A stretch of DNA of 64,000 nt from Bacteroidetes bacterium MedPE-SWsnd-G2 (GCA_001874335.1 MPDE01000006.1:124001-188000), one strand, 5' to 3'; positions 25,017-34,291 are shown, counted from the first letter of the stretch. The notes: generated from the sequence alone by a model not told the origin. Program-made: numbers and translations.

Positions 25017-26252
25017 ATGGAGAAGTTAATTGAAGCAAATTTATATAGAAGTCAGCTAATTACCGTTAATGGGAAATTGGTTGAACGCTATAATACTTGT
25101 TTACAAACTTTAGGCTTTAAACAAACTCAATTAAGCTCTTTCTCTATTGATGGCTTAGGATGGAGCCCGGAAATTGCTGAGGAACGTCAAAATATGCATT
25201 ATCTTAATAATGGAGATGCCAATCCGCATGCCATTTTAATTACTCCAAGACAAAAAGATATTCCGGTATATATGCCGTTTCATTCTTTTGATAAAGAAAT
25301 GATGAATTTTGTATTTGAAACTTACGAAAGTCAAATAAAAGATATTACTCGAGATCATGCCATTTGTGTTGATTTTGACCAAGATATAGATACGTTTTAT
25401 GAACCCTTAGATATTCTTAAATACCAAGAAATATCAATAGGATTTCGAGTGACAAATAATATAGTTTTTCATCAGAAAGAGCAACGAGATCTTATTAACG
25501 TATTTAGGCAAGGCCATAATTTTATTGATGAATCAACTCAGTCAAAGTTATTGGAATCTGCTAAAAATTATGGCGATTTGAGACATCGAGACTTTATCAT
25601 GAGCGCTATTGCCTTCGATGTAGAATCTTTCTATTCTAAGGCGTTTGGCGGTGTTTATGTGCTACGGGATTTTATTTCTCCAATATTAGTGTTTGCCGAT
25701 AAGGAAAATTATAATGAGGCTATTAAAGATGTAGTGCATGATGTGTTGATTTATCATATTAATCAACCAGAGCTTGTTACCAAGTTAAGAGATCATATGA
25801 TTTTGGAGTGTGATCTTAGAAAAGAAGTCAAAACGGAGCGATATAATAGAATTAAAAAGTTTGAGCTTTACCAGCGTCTAGATGACGTTGAACATTCTTA
25901 TTTAGAAATTCTTGATGAAAAAGTGCTTTTTAAAAGTTATCTCAATAAATTAAGTATTGAAGATAGAAAGAAAGTAATGTGTGTTGAACGTTACCTGGAG
26001 AAATTAGAAACGAGCAATACCTATAAAATTGCCGATTTGGTAGATGAGAGCATGTATTTTGCCTTACATAAACCGCATTCTTCGTTAACTAATGCTCAGA
26101 AGGATTTAATTTGGAAATTATTAGTGAATATTTCGGCTAAAGATATTTTGTATCTTTTTTGGTATGATAAATCTAAATTTCACGACGCCTTTGTAACATG
26201 GAAGCCTACTTTTAAAGATTGGGCAGTGCAAACAATAAGTAACAATATCTAA
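25017..26252 (+). CDS. hypothetical protein (operon gene 5)
   Basis: A 411-aa soluble, mainly helical protein with no recognised domain. It starts 5 bases after the ATPase gene, the tightest spacing in the operon, which suggests a direct partner. Mixed alpha/beta segments appear in the first 130 residues (NPHAILITPRQKDIPVYMPF). Long helices dominate the rest (DHMILECDLRKEVKTERYNRIKKFELYQRL). No signal peptide, membrane helix or catalytic motif is visible. Confidence 0.8.
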   Translation: MEKLIEANLYRSQLITVNGKLVERYNTCLQTLGFKQTQLSSFSIDGLGWSPEIAEERQNMHYLNNGDANPHAILITPRQKDIPVYMPFHSFDKEMMNFVFETYESQIKDITRDHAICVDFDQDIDTFYEPLDILKYQEISIGFRVTNNIVFHQKEQRDLINVFRQGHNFIDESTQSKLLESAKNYGDLRHRDFIMSAIAFDVESFYSKAFGGVYVLRDFISPILVFADKENYNEAIKDVVHDVLIYHINQPELVTKLRDHMILECDLRKEVKTERYNRIKKFELYQRLDDVEHSYLEILDEKVLFKSYLNKLSIEDRKKVMCVERYLEKLETSNTYKIADLVDESMYFALHKPHSSLTNAQKDLIWKLLVNISAKDILYLFWYDKSKFHDAFVTWKPTFKDWAVQTISNNI

Positions 26253-26293
26253 TTTATAGATACTTATAATATAGATATAAAAAATAATCAATT

Positions 26294-26818
26294 ATGACAC
26301 TTGAACTCATCATTTTTATTGCCTCAATATTGTTTGGAGTACTTCTGTATTGGCGTGAATCTCAAAATAATGGATTGTACAGAAGTATAAATAGAATTTT
26401 AAATTCGAAAGAATTACAAATGTCAGCCGACGATAAAACTGGATTTGTTTACAAGCAGAAACTTTTGATGCGAGTGGTATATATTGGTTTTCTGTTTTTG
26501 GGCGCAATAATAATTTTACAATTTGTGGTCCCAATAGGGGTGAGTTATAATTCTGTTTCTGTATTTGTATCGCTAATATCAGGAACATTAATCGGGACTT
26601 ATATTGCTAATTTTGTGTTGAAATCGGGTAAGGTGATTGAAGAAAATTCAGATCATTTAGAGGATGTTGTTGAGCAGACTGTAGATAAGGTTTCGGGTTT
26701 TGTTGAAGATTTAAGACCTGAAAACAAATTACCAAACCAAGTGCCAGAAAAAGAGGAAAAGCCAGAAGCTGAAAAGAAATCGGCAAGAGAGCGATTAAAA
26801 GATAAAGGATTAATGTAA
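26294..26818 (+). CDS. three-helix membrane protein with charged tail (operon gene 6)
   Basis: A 174-aa protein with hydrophobic helices at about residues 3-20, 55-75 and 83-105. A cytoplasmic tail rich in glutamate and lysine follows (EEKPEAEKKSARERL near the end). The middle loop between helices 1 and 2 is basic. No known family is recognised. It lies 41 bases after gene 5 and 34 before gene 7, within the same run. Confidence 0.8.
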   Translation: MTLELIIFIASILFGVLLYWRESQNNGLYRSINRILNSKELQMSADDKTGFVYKQKLLMRVVYIGFLFLGAIIILQFVVPIGVSYNSVSVFVSLISGTLIGTYIANFVLKSGKVIEENSDHLEDVVEQTVDKVSGFVEDLRPENKLPNQVPEKEEKPEAEKKSARERLKDKGLM

Positions 26819-26852
26819 ATCTGTCTTATTAAGAAATTTTGGAATAAAACGT

Positions 26853-28532
26853 ATGTGGGAAAAAATTAAGCAAAACAAAAGTATTTCTATTCTTTTAGGA
26901 ATCGTATTCTTGGTTGTGATATTTATTTTAAGAGATGATTATCAACCAGCTTTACTCTTTTTGAGAAAGTATGCCTTTATTCTATTGGTTTGCATTGCGA
27001 TATTGTATTTGGGACTTAGAAAGTTTCGAAAAACAGCGAGTACGGGTCAACGTGCCCTAATACTTGGTCTGATAGTTCTTGTTTTAGGCGGAATTTATTA
27101 TGTAGGTTGGCAAGTGAAAATGTATGCATTTATGCAATCTTATAATGTGTTTCAGGATTTGAATAAGGTAGAAATACATGAATTACCATTAACTCAAAAC
27201 GAAAGAATTCAACCCTTACGAAACATTTTCTCAATGGCTAATGAATCGGTAGGAGAAACCAAAGATGTATCCTTACCACACTTAGTGCGAGTGGACAATG
27301 AGAATAAATGGACCATGGCAATTCAACCTTCAGAGAATTATGTGTGGCAGAGAATAAATGATAATACAGAAGAAGTGTTTTCGGTTTCTAGTACAACGCC
27401 ATTTCCTCGGTTCTCAAGTGAGAATAGAATACCCGTTACATTTTCTATAGGGGAATCTCTAAAGTTTAGCAGAAACACCTACAATGCAGTGGTTCAGAGA
27501 TTTAATTTCTTTGAGCTATTTACAATGGAGCCAAGTGATACCTTTTATATGAAAAATGACAAAGGAAGCTGGGTTGAAGTGGTGAGCATAATAAAATGGA
27601 AAGGATTCTTTTTTCCTTATCCTACCTTTGGTGGCGTTTATATCATTGAAAATGGAGCACATGATTTTAGTGATTATGTCGAACGTTTGTTTATAGGTAA
27701 AGGAACCTACGTGAGTCCAGAGGATATGAAAAATCACCCTTTTTTGACTCGTCAAAACACATTGGCAGAAGAAGTCTCTCGATTACAAGCAGAATCTCTT
27801 AAGTTTTTAGGAGGATTTTCAGATCCACTACCTTGGAATATGCAAACAGCTGTTAAAATTCCAGACTTACCAGACGACCAAAACGAACAGCCTTTTGTAA
27901 CAGATTTTAATTTTCAAGGAAACTCTCATAATGCCTATAGCGGATTGTATCATTGGTTTGGGTTAGAACCAGTAGGTGAGGAGCGCACAAGTTTAAGTTT
28001 TAGTGTTTTTATTCCAGCCGATGGTACAGATAAACTTTATTATTATGACCATGCCTCGAAGAAGCAAGGTTACGCCGGTGTATCAGCCATGCCTTTAAAA
28101 GTTATCGAATCAAGAAAAGAGTATGATTGGTCGGTAAATAAGCCGGTAGAATTTAGACCTTATATTAAAGATATTGCGGGAAGAAAACGCTTATTTTTTT
28201 TAGGGACCATTTCAGCTGTGAGAGATGATTCGGCCAACTTTGATGGCTCAGCGACACCAGATTTGGCATTGGTTGATAGTGAATATAGAGATGTTGTTTG
28301 GATTGATGTGAAGCATCCGTCAACTTGGGATAAAGCAGTTTATGACCAATTAGGAGAAGCTTGGCGTTCTAGTGAAAATATAGAAGAATATTTTGTGGAA
28401 GAAACCAAACAGATTGATGCTTCAGAAGTGTTAGCTGATAGCATAAAAATCATCCCTGAAAAAGATGAAAAGCAAATTGCAATTGAGCGCTTAGAACGAC
28501 AATTGGATTCGCTGAAAAAAGTAAATAATTAG
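26853..28532 (+). CDS. large membrane protein with extracytoplasmic domain (operon gene 7)
   Basis: A 559-aa protein. Three hydrophobic helices occupy roughly residues 12-28, 38-56 and 67-87. About 470 residues then follow without further membrane helices, probably in the periplasm, with many beta-strand and aromatic segments (FNFFELFTMEPSDTFYM; GNSHNAYSGLYHWFGL). It ends in a short coiled coil (KQIAIERLERQLDSLKK). No family is recognised. It is the last gene of the unknown operon and converges on the hutG gene across 14 bases, with no clear terminator hairpin between them. Confidence 0.8.
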   Translation: MWEKIKQNKSISILLGIVFLVVIFILRDDYQPALLFLRKYAFILLVCIAILYLGLRKFRKTASTGQRALILGLIVLVLGGIYYVGWQVKMYAFMQSYNVFQDLNKVEIHELPLTQNERIQPLRNIFSMANESVGETKDVSLPHLVRVDNENKWTMAIQPSENYVWQRINDNTEEVFSVSSTTPFPRFSSENRIPVTFSIGESLKFSRNTYNAVVQRFNFFELFTMEPSDTFYMKNDKGSWVEVVSIIKWKGFFFPYPTFGGVYIIENGAHDFSDYVERLFIGKGTYVSPEDMKNHPFLTRQNTLAEEVSRLQAESLKFLGGFSDPLPWNMQTAVKIPDLPDDQNEQPFVTDFNFQGNSHNAYSGLYHWFGLEPVGEERTSLSFSVFIPADGTDKLYYYDHASKKQGYAGVSAMPLKVIESRKEYDWSVNKPVEFRPYIKDIAGRKRLFFLGTISAVRDDSANFDGSATPDLALVDSEYRDVVWIDVKHPSTWDKAVYDQLGEAWRSSENIEEYFVEETKQIDASEVLADSIKIIPEKDEKQIAIERLERQLDSLKKVNN

Positions 28533-28546
28533 GAAGATTTATAGGG

Positions 28547-29566
28547 TTATAAAAGTTTAGCTCTAATAAAATCGGTAATTAAATATGTGATTAGTTTACC
28601 TACTTGTGACGCATTTTCAGGTGTTGGAGCTGCTTCACAAATATGTAAGTAACATGAGTTTTCTTCTTTGCCGTAAAAATGAACAAACTGCCTGGCTTGT
28701 TCAACCGAGAAAGCACTTGGGGTCATCGCACTACTGGTGGTGTTAATTATCGAATCACAATCTACTTCAACCCCAAAAGCATTGTCTTGTATAAATTGAA
28801 GTCCTTGTTTTAGTGCTTTGCCATATTTTAATTCCTTCCTTACAGCAATAGATTCGTAAGTATTAAACTTCACATTTTTAATTTTATTTAAACCCTGAAA
28901 AATGGCTTGGGAAGTATAATTTTCATGAAGTCCAAACACAAAATATCTGCTTAAAAAGCCTTCTGCAAAAGCATAAGAAAATCCATTTCCACTATGTCTA
29001 CCTTCTTCAGACCTAAAATCTGTATGAGCATCAAAATTTATGGCATTGATAGGTTTACCTATTCCTAAAGCGCTGCCTTTTATGTTGCCGTATGAGTTAT
29101 TGTGACCACCGCCAATTACTATCGGTGTTTTACCAGATTTCACAATAGTACTTACTAAATGTGTAACATCTCTGTCAATTTTTTCAACCCGTTTTCTTGC
29201 TTTTTGAATGTCCTTTTTAGAGTCCGAATCCAATAGATTTGTTTTTTCAATTACATCGGAATAGTCTAATGAACCTAATATTAATACACGATCAGGCCTA
29301 GTAAATGGGTTGGTTTGAATATTTAATAAAATTTTTAATGTGGCTTCCCAGGAGCCTGAAGTCCCTGTCTTTCCGTGGTTTGCGAATACGCCTACATCTT
29401 CCGGGACTCCAAATAAAACAAAGTCAACATCCAAACTTGAAATAGTGTCGTATATAGAAGTAAGCTTGGATGGTATTTTAACAGTTTCACCAAATTTAGT
29501 TTCTTTACTCCTTTTATTGAGTAAATTATTTAATTTAGAAGTGTTGAATAACTGAAGTCTGTCCAT
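28547..29566 (-). CDS. hutG: arginase/agmatinase-family ureohydrolase, probable formimidoylglutamase
   Basis: Manganese-dependent ureohydrolase fold, 339 aa. The metal motifs are GGGHNNSYG (GGH), NFDAHTDFR (DAHTD) and VEVDCDSI (DxDxxD region); the last lacks the usual second half D-P. A probable imidazolonepropionase gene (hutI) lies just beyond the next gene, so histidine degradation (formimidoylglutamate to glutamate and formamide) is the best guess. Arginase or agmatinase activity is possible from the fold alone. The gene is transcribed alone on the minus strand. Confidence 0.82.
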   Translation of the reverse strand: MDRLQLFNTSKLNNLLNKRSKETKFGETVKIPSKLTSIYDTISSLDVDFVLFGVPEDVGVFANHGKTGTSGSWEATLKILLNIQTNPFTRPDRVLILGSLDYSDVIEKTNLLDSDSKKDIQKARKRVEKIDRDVTHLVSTIVKSGKTPIVIGGGHNNSYGNIKGSALGIGKPINAINFDAHTDFRSEEGRHSGNGFSYAFAEGFLSRYFVFGLHENYTSQAIFQGLNKIKNVKFNTYESIAVRKELKYGKALKQGLQFIQDNAFGVEVDCDSIINTTSSAMTPSAFSVEQARQFVHFYGKEENSCYLHICEAAPTPENASQVGKLITYLITDFIRAKLL

Positions 29567-29670
29567 TGAAGGAATAATTAAAAATTAAAAAATAAAAATA
29601 CAGTTTATTTGTATTTCAAAATTCAAAACAACAAATAATTAACGGATTAATAATTTTAAATTAATAGAAT

Positions 29671-30558
29671 ATGGAGGATACCAACAGCAAAAGCAAAACT
29701 TTAAAAATTGTATTGGGAGTTTTAGTAGTTGTATTATTGGGTGTAGGTTTTTACACTGCAAAATTGTACAATGAAAAAAAGGAAACAGAAGCTACTCTTG
29801 TTAGAGAAAAGCAAGAAGTAATGAAAGACCTTGACATCATGGCCAAGCAATATGATGAAGCAATTAGTGAAAACGATGTTGCTAACGAAAATTTAATAGA
29901 AGCAAGAGCTCGTATCCAAGAATTAATGGATTCATTAAAAATATCTCAAAATAGTGTAAATAGCTTATGGAGATATAAAAAGAAATATATGGCTTTGCAA
30001 GAAGAGATGGATGCTCTACTTGAAGAAAATGATAGGTTAAAAACTGAGAATACAGATTTGGCGATATCTTTAGATAGCATGTATATTGATTTAGAAGAAC
30101 GTAATAAATACACCGATTCATTACTTGTTCAAAACACAGAATTGGCAACAATTGTTGAAGATGCATCAAGTCTTCAAGCTGTTGGCTTAAGAGGATTAGG
30201 GGTTATTGAGCGTAACTCAGGAAAGTTAATCCCAACAGAAAGAGCAAGGCGTTCAAGTAAAATTAGAATTTGTTATACAGTTGCTAAAAACACCTTGTCT
30301 CAAGAAGGAGATAAAGAGCTTTATGTTCAAGTTATAGATCCAAATAACAATGTTTTAGGAGCAAATGAGCAAATTCAATTTGAGGATGAAATCTTAAACT
30401 ACAGTGTGATTAGTAAATTTAATTACGAAAACAAAAACTTAGATATTTGCGAGTTTATCGGTAAGACAAACAACGAGAAGTTTGAACCAGGGCGTTATGT
30501 TGTAAGTGTTTATAACTCTAAGCATAAGGTATCTTCTACCGAGTTTATCTTAAAGTAA
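29671..30558 (+). CDS. membrane-anchored coiled-coil protein of unknown function
   Basis: A 295-aa protein with one N-terminal membrane helix (LKIVLGVLVVVLLGVGFYTAKLY). A long coiled coil runs from about residue 35 to 170, and a C-terminal beta-rich domain of about 120 residues follows (SSKIRICYTVAKNTLS; GRYVVSVYNSKHKV). The arrangement suggests a periplasmic rod ending in a globular head. It is a type seen in flavobacteria without assigned function. It sits between two minus-strand hut genes, with a shared terminator after it. Confidence 0.85.
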   Translation: MEDTNSKSKTLKIVLGVLVVVLLGVGFYTAKLYNEKKETEATLVREKQEVMKDLDIMAKQYDEAISENDVANENLIEARARIQELMDSLKISQNSVNSLWRYKKKYMALQEEMDALLEENDRLKTENTDLAISLDSMYIDLEERNKYTDSLLVQNTELATIVEDASSLQAVGLRGLGVIERNSGKLIPTERARRSSKIRICYTVAKNTLSQEGDKELYVQVIDPNNNVLGANEQIQFEDEILNYSVISKFNYENKNLDICEFIGKTNNEKFEPGRYVVSVYNSKHKVSSTEFILK

Positions 30559-30574
30559 ATAATTGATTTAAATG

Positions 30575-30609
30575 AAAAAGCCCTTTAGAAATAGTCTAAA
30601 GGGCTTTTT
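30575..30609 (+). terminator. bidirectional terminator between the coiled-coil gene and hutI
   Basis: AGCCCTTTAGA (30579-30589) and TCTAAAGGGCT (30595-30605) form an 11-bp perfect stem with a 5-base loop, flanked by A and T runs. Confidence 0.92.
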
Positions 30610-31848
30610 TTATGCTACTATTTTTCCATTTAAATAGACTTTATCAATGAGATTGTCTCCAAAGGCGTAGGGTAAATAATTGTAGTTTGACACGGGTTTG
30701 GTAATTATAATATTAGCTTTTTTACCAATGGTAATACTACCGTGAGAATCTGATAGTCCCATAGCATAAGCACCATTTAGTGTAGCAGCGTTTATCGCTT
30801 CTTCAGGAGTTAATTTCATTTTTATACATGCTGTACTCACTACAAAATTCATGTTTCCACTAGGTGTAGATCCAGGGTTATAATCTGTTGCTAGGGCTAA
30901 AGGCAGTCCAGAATCAATAATTTTTCTTCCAGGCGTGTATGGTATACTTAAAAAATAGGAGCAAGATGGTAAAGCTACTGGTATGGTGTTACTGCCTTTT
31001 AAAGCTACATAATCCTCAGGATTCATTTCTTCTAAATGATCAACCGATAAGGCATCATATTTCACCCCAAGTTCTACGCCTCCAAAAGCGTTAAATTGGT
31101 TGACATGAATTTTAGATTTAATACCATACGCTTTAGCTGCAGCCATTATTTTTTCGGTGTCCTCTAAATCAAAATAGCCTTTTTCACAAAAGACATCAAC
31201 ATAGTCTGCTAAGTTTTCTTTTACAGCTAACGTAAGCATTTTTTCAATCACTTGATCAACGTATCCTGATTTATTGTTTTTATAATCTACAGGTAGGGCA
31301 TGGGCTCCTAATAAGGTAGATTTAATTGCCATACCAGTTTCATCCTTAAGTTTTTTGATTACTCGAAGCATTTTTAATTCGGCTTCAACAGTTAATCCAT
31401 AACCAGATTTAATTTCGATGGCACCTGTTCCTAATTTCGTAACATTTATTAACCGCTCTAAAGATTGCTCAAACAAATCGTTTTCACTACAATTTTGAAG
31501 TTTTTCAGCAGAATTTAAAATACCTCCGCCGCGATTGGCAATTTCTTCATAGGATAAACCATTAATCCGATCTACAAATTCTTGAGACCGATCCCCAGCA
31601 TATACAATATGTGTGTGTGAATCACACCAACTCGGCAATACTAATTTTCCGGTGGCATCAATAATTTTATCAGCAGACATACTGTACGCTTCAGTCATTT
31701 TGCCGTAATCAATTATGGTATCGTCTTCAATGAGTAAAAAAGCGTCTTCGATGGTAGGCAAAGTCTTCATTTCTTCACCCGATAGTTTTGAAACCCCTTC
31801 AGGTCTTACCTGAACAAGAGATTTAATATTTATAATTAAAATGGACAT
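30610..31848 (-). CDS. hutI: imidazolonepropionase HutI
   Basis: Amidohydrolase of 412 aa that opens 4-imidazolone-5-propionate in histidine degradation. The metal site is visible in SWCDSHTHIVYAGDRSQEF. Later ligand regions are SKIHVNQFNAFGG and LSVDHLEEM, and the aspartate is in ATDYNPGS. The N-terminal GVSKLSGEEMKTLPTIEDAF and the length fit HutI rather than other amidohydrolases. The hutG-like gene is 1 kb away in the same direction but separated by a plus-strand gene. No hutH or hutU is in the window. Confidence 0.93.
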   Translation of the reverse strand: MSILIINIKSLVQVRPEGVSKLSGEEMKTLPTIEDAFLLIEDDTIIDYGKMTEAYSMSADKIIDATGKLVLPSWCDSHTHIVYAGDRSQEFVDRINGLSYEEIANRGGGILNSAEKLQNCSENDLFEQSLERLINVTKLGTGAIEIKSGYGLTVEAELKMLRVIKKLKDETGMAIKSTLLGAHALPVDYKNNKSGYVDQVIEKMLTLAVKENLADYVDVFCEKGYFDLEDTEKIMAAAKAYGIKSKIHVNQFNAFGGVELGVKYDALSVDHLEEMNPEDYVALKGSNTIPVALPSCSYFLSIPYTPGRKIIDSGLPLALATDYNPGSTPSGNMNFVVSTACIKMKLTPEEAINAATLNGAYAMGLSDSHGSITIGKKANIIITKPVSNYNYLPYAFGDNLIDKVYLNGKIVA

Positions 31849-31969
31849 TTTTTGAGATAGAATTTATTATAAAAATGGAGTATAAAAGTATGAAATATTG
31901 AGGTGTTTTTTTTCAAATTAGGAATATAAAAGGAGTTGATTTAATTTTATAGGAAATAAATCAAACACT

Positions 31970-32536
31970 TTGAATCCAAACTTTTTATTTCTTAATACAC
32001 TCACTGGAATATCTGAAAATAGTTTTCAAAAAATTAAGAACATGGCAGAGTTTTGTAGATTACCTGCTCATACTTCAATTACAGAAAACGGAGAAACCCC
32101 AACCGATGTTTATATGTTGGTCGATGGATTAATGCGGGCATATATCCGAACAGAAAACGGGAAAATTTATACCAAATCAATTTTTAAGCCAGTTTCCTTT
32201 GTAGGCTCATTATCGGCATTAATTAATAATAGTACATCATTATTAACCTATGAAAGTATCACCAGTTGTAAGGCTTATAAATTAAACTTTAAAAAAATTA
32301 TAGAATTATCAAAAACTGATGATGAAATAAAATCACTTTATATTAAGATTTTAGAAAAGGTATTTCAAAAGGCAGAAAAGCGAAATTTAGAATTGATAAC
32401 CTTAGATGCTAAGGATAGATACATTAAGCTTAGGCGTGAAATACCAAATATCGACGACTTGATCCCACAATATGAAATCGCATCTTATTTGGGAATTACT
32501 CCCGTTCAAATGAGTAGGATTAGAAAAAAGATTTAA
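31970..32536 (+). CDS. Crp/Fnr-family transcriptional regulator
   Basis: A 188-aa regulator with an N-terminal cyclic-nucleotide-binding-like beta barrel (residues about 20-120) and a C-terminal helix-turn-helix (DLIPQYEIASYLGITPVQMSRIRKK). No cysteine cluster typical of Fnr is present, and the phosphate-binding cassette is not conserved, so the ligand is unknown. TTG at 31970 is the likely start because the next ATG (32041) would remove part of the beta barrel. The stop codon lies inside a perfect palindrome, the first of two tandem copies. Confidence 0.85.
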   Translation: MNPNFLFLNTLTGISENSFQKIKNMAEFCRLPAHTSITENGETPTDVYMLVDGLMRAYIRTENGKIYTKSIFKPVSFVGSLSALINNSTSLLTYESITSCKAYKLNFKKIIELSKTDDEIKSLYIKILEKVFQKAEKRNLELITLDAKDRYIKLRREIPNIDDLIPQYEIASYLGITPVQMSRIRKKI

Positions 32537-32564
32537 CATATGTTAAGAAATTAACATATGTTAT
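32533..32564. promoter_or_regulatory. tandem palindromes, candidate Crp/Fnr operator
   Basis: TTAACATATGTTAA (32533-32546) is a perfect palindrome, and its 12-base core TAACATATGTTA recurs at 32552-32563. The centres are 18 bases apart. The first copy contains the stop codon of the Crp/Fnr gene. If the -7 box at 32605-32612 is real, the copies centre near -78 and -60, the latter close to the class I activator position known for CRP. Binding by the adjacent regulator is an inference. Confidence 0.45.
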
Positions 32565-32604
32565 TGAATATGAGTAAATAGGAGTTTAATTTCGTTTTGT
32601 AATT

Positions 32605-32612
32605 TAATTTTG
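32605..32612 (+). promoter_or_regulatory. possible -7 box downstream of the Crp/Fnr gene
   Basis: TAATTTTG fits TAnnTTTG. The only -33-like sequence is GTTTA at 32584-32588, a weak match, which would fit a promoter needing an activator. No reading frame follows. Confidence 0.35.
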
Positions 32613-32616
32613 AAAG

Positions 32617-32682
32617 TCAATTTGACAAAATTCAACTAACCAACCAATTAAAAAGCAGGTCTCTTTAGACCTGCTTTTTACT
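32617..32682 (+). ncRNA. candidate small RNA ending in an intrinsic terminator
   Basis: This stretch has no ATG-initiated frame. It contains a short GTCAA/TTGAC inverted repeat (32616-32626), an unpaired C-rich motif CAACTAACCAACCAATT (32633-32649) and a strong terminator. The motif recurs exactly at 53398-53414 beside another structured element. A transcript of about 65 bases could start after the -7 box. The alternative is that this is simply the 3' untranslated region of the Crp/Fnr gene. Confidence 0.3.
32651..32682 (+). terminator. bidirectional terminator between Crp/Fnr locus and fumC
   Basis: AAAAGCAGGTCT (32651-32662) pairs perfectly with AGACCTGCTTTT (32667-32678), 4-base loop. T-runs follow in both directions, so it can end the plus-strand transcript and fumC. 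Confidence 0.9.
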
Positions 32683-32701
32683 ATTAAATATGTTGTTAAT
32701 A

Positions 32702-34099
32702 CTATTGTAGGCTACCTACCATGTCTTCTGGTTTTACCCATGCATCATAATCTTCGGCAGAAACGTATCCTAAATTGATTGCTTCTTCTTTTAGAGTAGT
32801 ACCATTTTTATGTGCTGTATTAGCAATTTCGGCAGCTTTGTAATAACCGATTTTAGTGTTTAATGCTGTTACAAGCATTAATGAATTGTTTAATAATTCT
32901 TTAATAACGCCATGGTTAGGTTCGATTCCAGAAGCACAATTCACATCAAAGCTTACGCAGGCATCACCAATTAATTGAGCCGACTGTAATAAATTAGCGG
33001 CCATTACTGGTTTAAATACGTTTAGCTCATAATGACCTTGAGTACCACCAACTGTTACAGCAACATCGTTACCCATAACTTGAGCACAAACCATAGTTAA
33101 AGCTTCACATTGTGTTGGGTTTACTTTTCCGGGCATAATAGAACTTCCTGGTTCGTTTGCAGGAATAATAATTTCACCAATACCACTTCTTGGTCCAGAT
33201 GCCATCATTCTAATATCATTAGCAATCTTGTTTAGAGATACTGCCAATTGTTTTAAAGCACCATGAGATTCTACTATAGCATCATGCGCAGCTAAGGCTT
33301 CAAATTTATTTGGAGCTGTAACGAATGGAAGCCCAGTGAATTCCGCAATATATTTAGCCACTAAAACGTCATAACCTTTAGGAGTGTTTAATCCAGTACC
33401 AACTGCAGTACCTCCCAATGCTAATTCACTTAAATGATTTAATGTGTTCTTCACTGCATTTAATCCGTGATCTAATTGAGCTACATATCCAGAAAATTCT
33501 TGACCTAATGTTAAAGGCGTAGCATCCATAAGGTGAGTACGACCAATCTTTACAACATCAGCAAAATCTTGAGATTTTGTATTAAGAGTGTTTCTAAGTT
33601 GAGTAACACCAGGAATAGTGTTTTCAATTATCTTTTTGTACCCAGCAATATGCATTCCCGTAGGGAAAGTGTCATTTGATGATTGTGATTTGTTTACATC
33701 ATCATTAGGTTGAATTGTTTTTTCGCCTTCTCCAACTACTTTACCTGCTAATTGATGAGCTCTATTAGCAATCACCTCATTTACATTCATATTACTTTGT
33801 GTACCTGAACCAGTTTGCCAAATTACTAATGGAAATTGATCGTCATGTTTTCCTGCAAGTATTTCATCACATACAGCAGAAATTAAATCGCGTTTATCTT
33901 CAGCTAATACACCTAATTCTGCATTAGCGTGAGCAGCGGCTTTTTTCAAGTATGCAAATCCGTAAACTATTTCTAAAGGCATTGAGCCTGGAGCTCCAAT
34001 TTTAAAGTTATTTCTTGAGCGTTCTGTTTGTGCACCCCAAAGTTTGTCAGCGGGCACATTTACATTACCCATTGTATCTTTTTCTATTCTGAATTCCAT
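32702..34099 (-). CDS. fumC: class II fumarate hydratase FumC
   Basis: Iron-independent fumarase of the TCA cycle, 465 aa, interconverting fumarate and malate in the cytoplasm. It has the signature [15 protein letters not shown], the [17 protein letters not shown] segment and [14 protein letters not shown], all typical of FumC. Aspartase belongs to the same superfamily but usually has a different C-terminal region. It is monocistronic with a minus-strand promoter box at 34128-34135 and a shared terminator. Confidence 0.96.
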   Translation of the reverse strand: MEFRIEKDTMGNVNVPADKLWGAQTERSRNNFKIGAPGSMPLEIVYGFAYLKKAAAHANAELGVLAEDKRDLISAVCDEILAGKHDDQFPLVIWQTGSGTQSNMNVNEVIANRAHQLAGKVVGEGEKTIQPNDDVNKSQSSNDTFPTGMHIAGYKKIIENTIPGVTQLRNTLNTKSQDFADVVKIGRTHLMDATPLTLGQEFSGYVAQLDHGLNAVKNTLNHLSELALGGTAVGTGLNTPKGYDVLVAKYIAEFTGLPFVTAPNKFEALAAHDAIVESHGALKQLAVSLNKIANDIRMMASGPRSGIGEIIIPANEPGSSIMPGKVNPTQCEALTMVCAQVMGNDVAVTVGGTQGHYELNVFKPVMAANLLQSAQLIGDACVSFDVNCASGIEPNHGVIKELLNNSLMLVTALNTKIGYYKAAEIANTAHKNGTTLKEEAINLGYVSAEDYDAWVKPEDMVGSLQ

Positions 34100-34127
34100 A
34101 AGAATTTGTTTATTACAGTTAAAGTTG

Positions 34128-34135
34128 CAAATTTA
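34128..34135 (-). promoter_or_regulatory. -7 box upstream of fumC
   Basis: The minus strand reads TAAATTTG, a TAnnTTTG match, 28 bases before the fumC ATG at 34099. Confidence 0.5.
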
Positions 34136-34291
34136 AGATAATTGGCACTTATATTTAACAGAATTACGGTCTTAAATTGTAATTGTTTTGTTAATTTTTT
34201 GAATGATTTTAGGGCTTTTTTATGCAATTTATTTCAATGTTACCACCTAATTATTTGATTTTGAATTTCAAGTAAAATATTAATTTTACTG

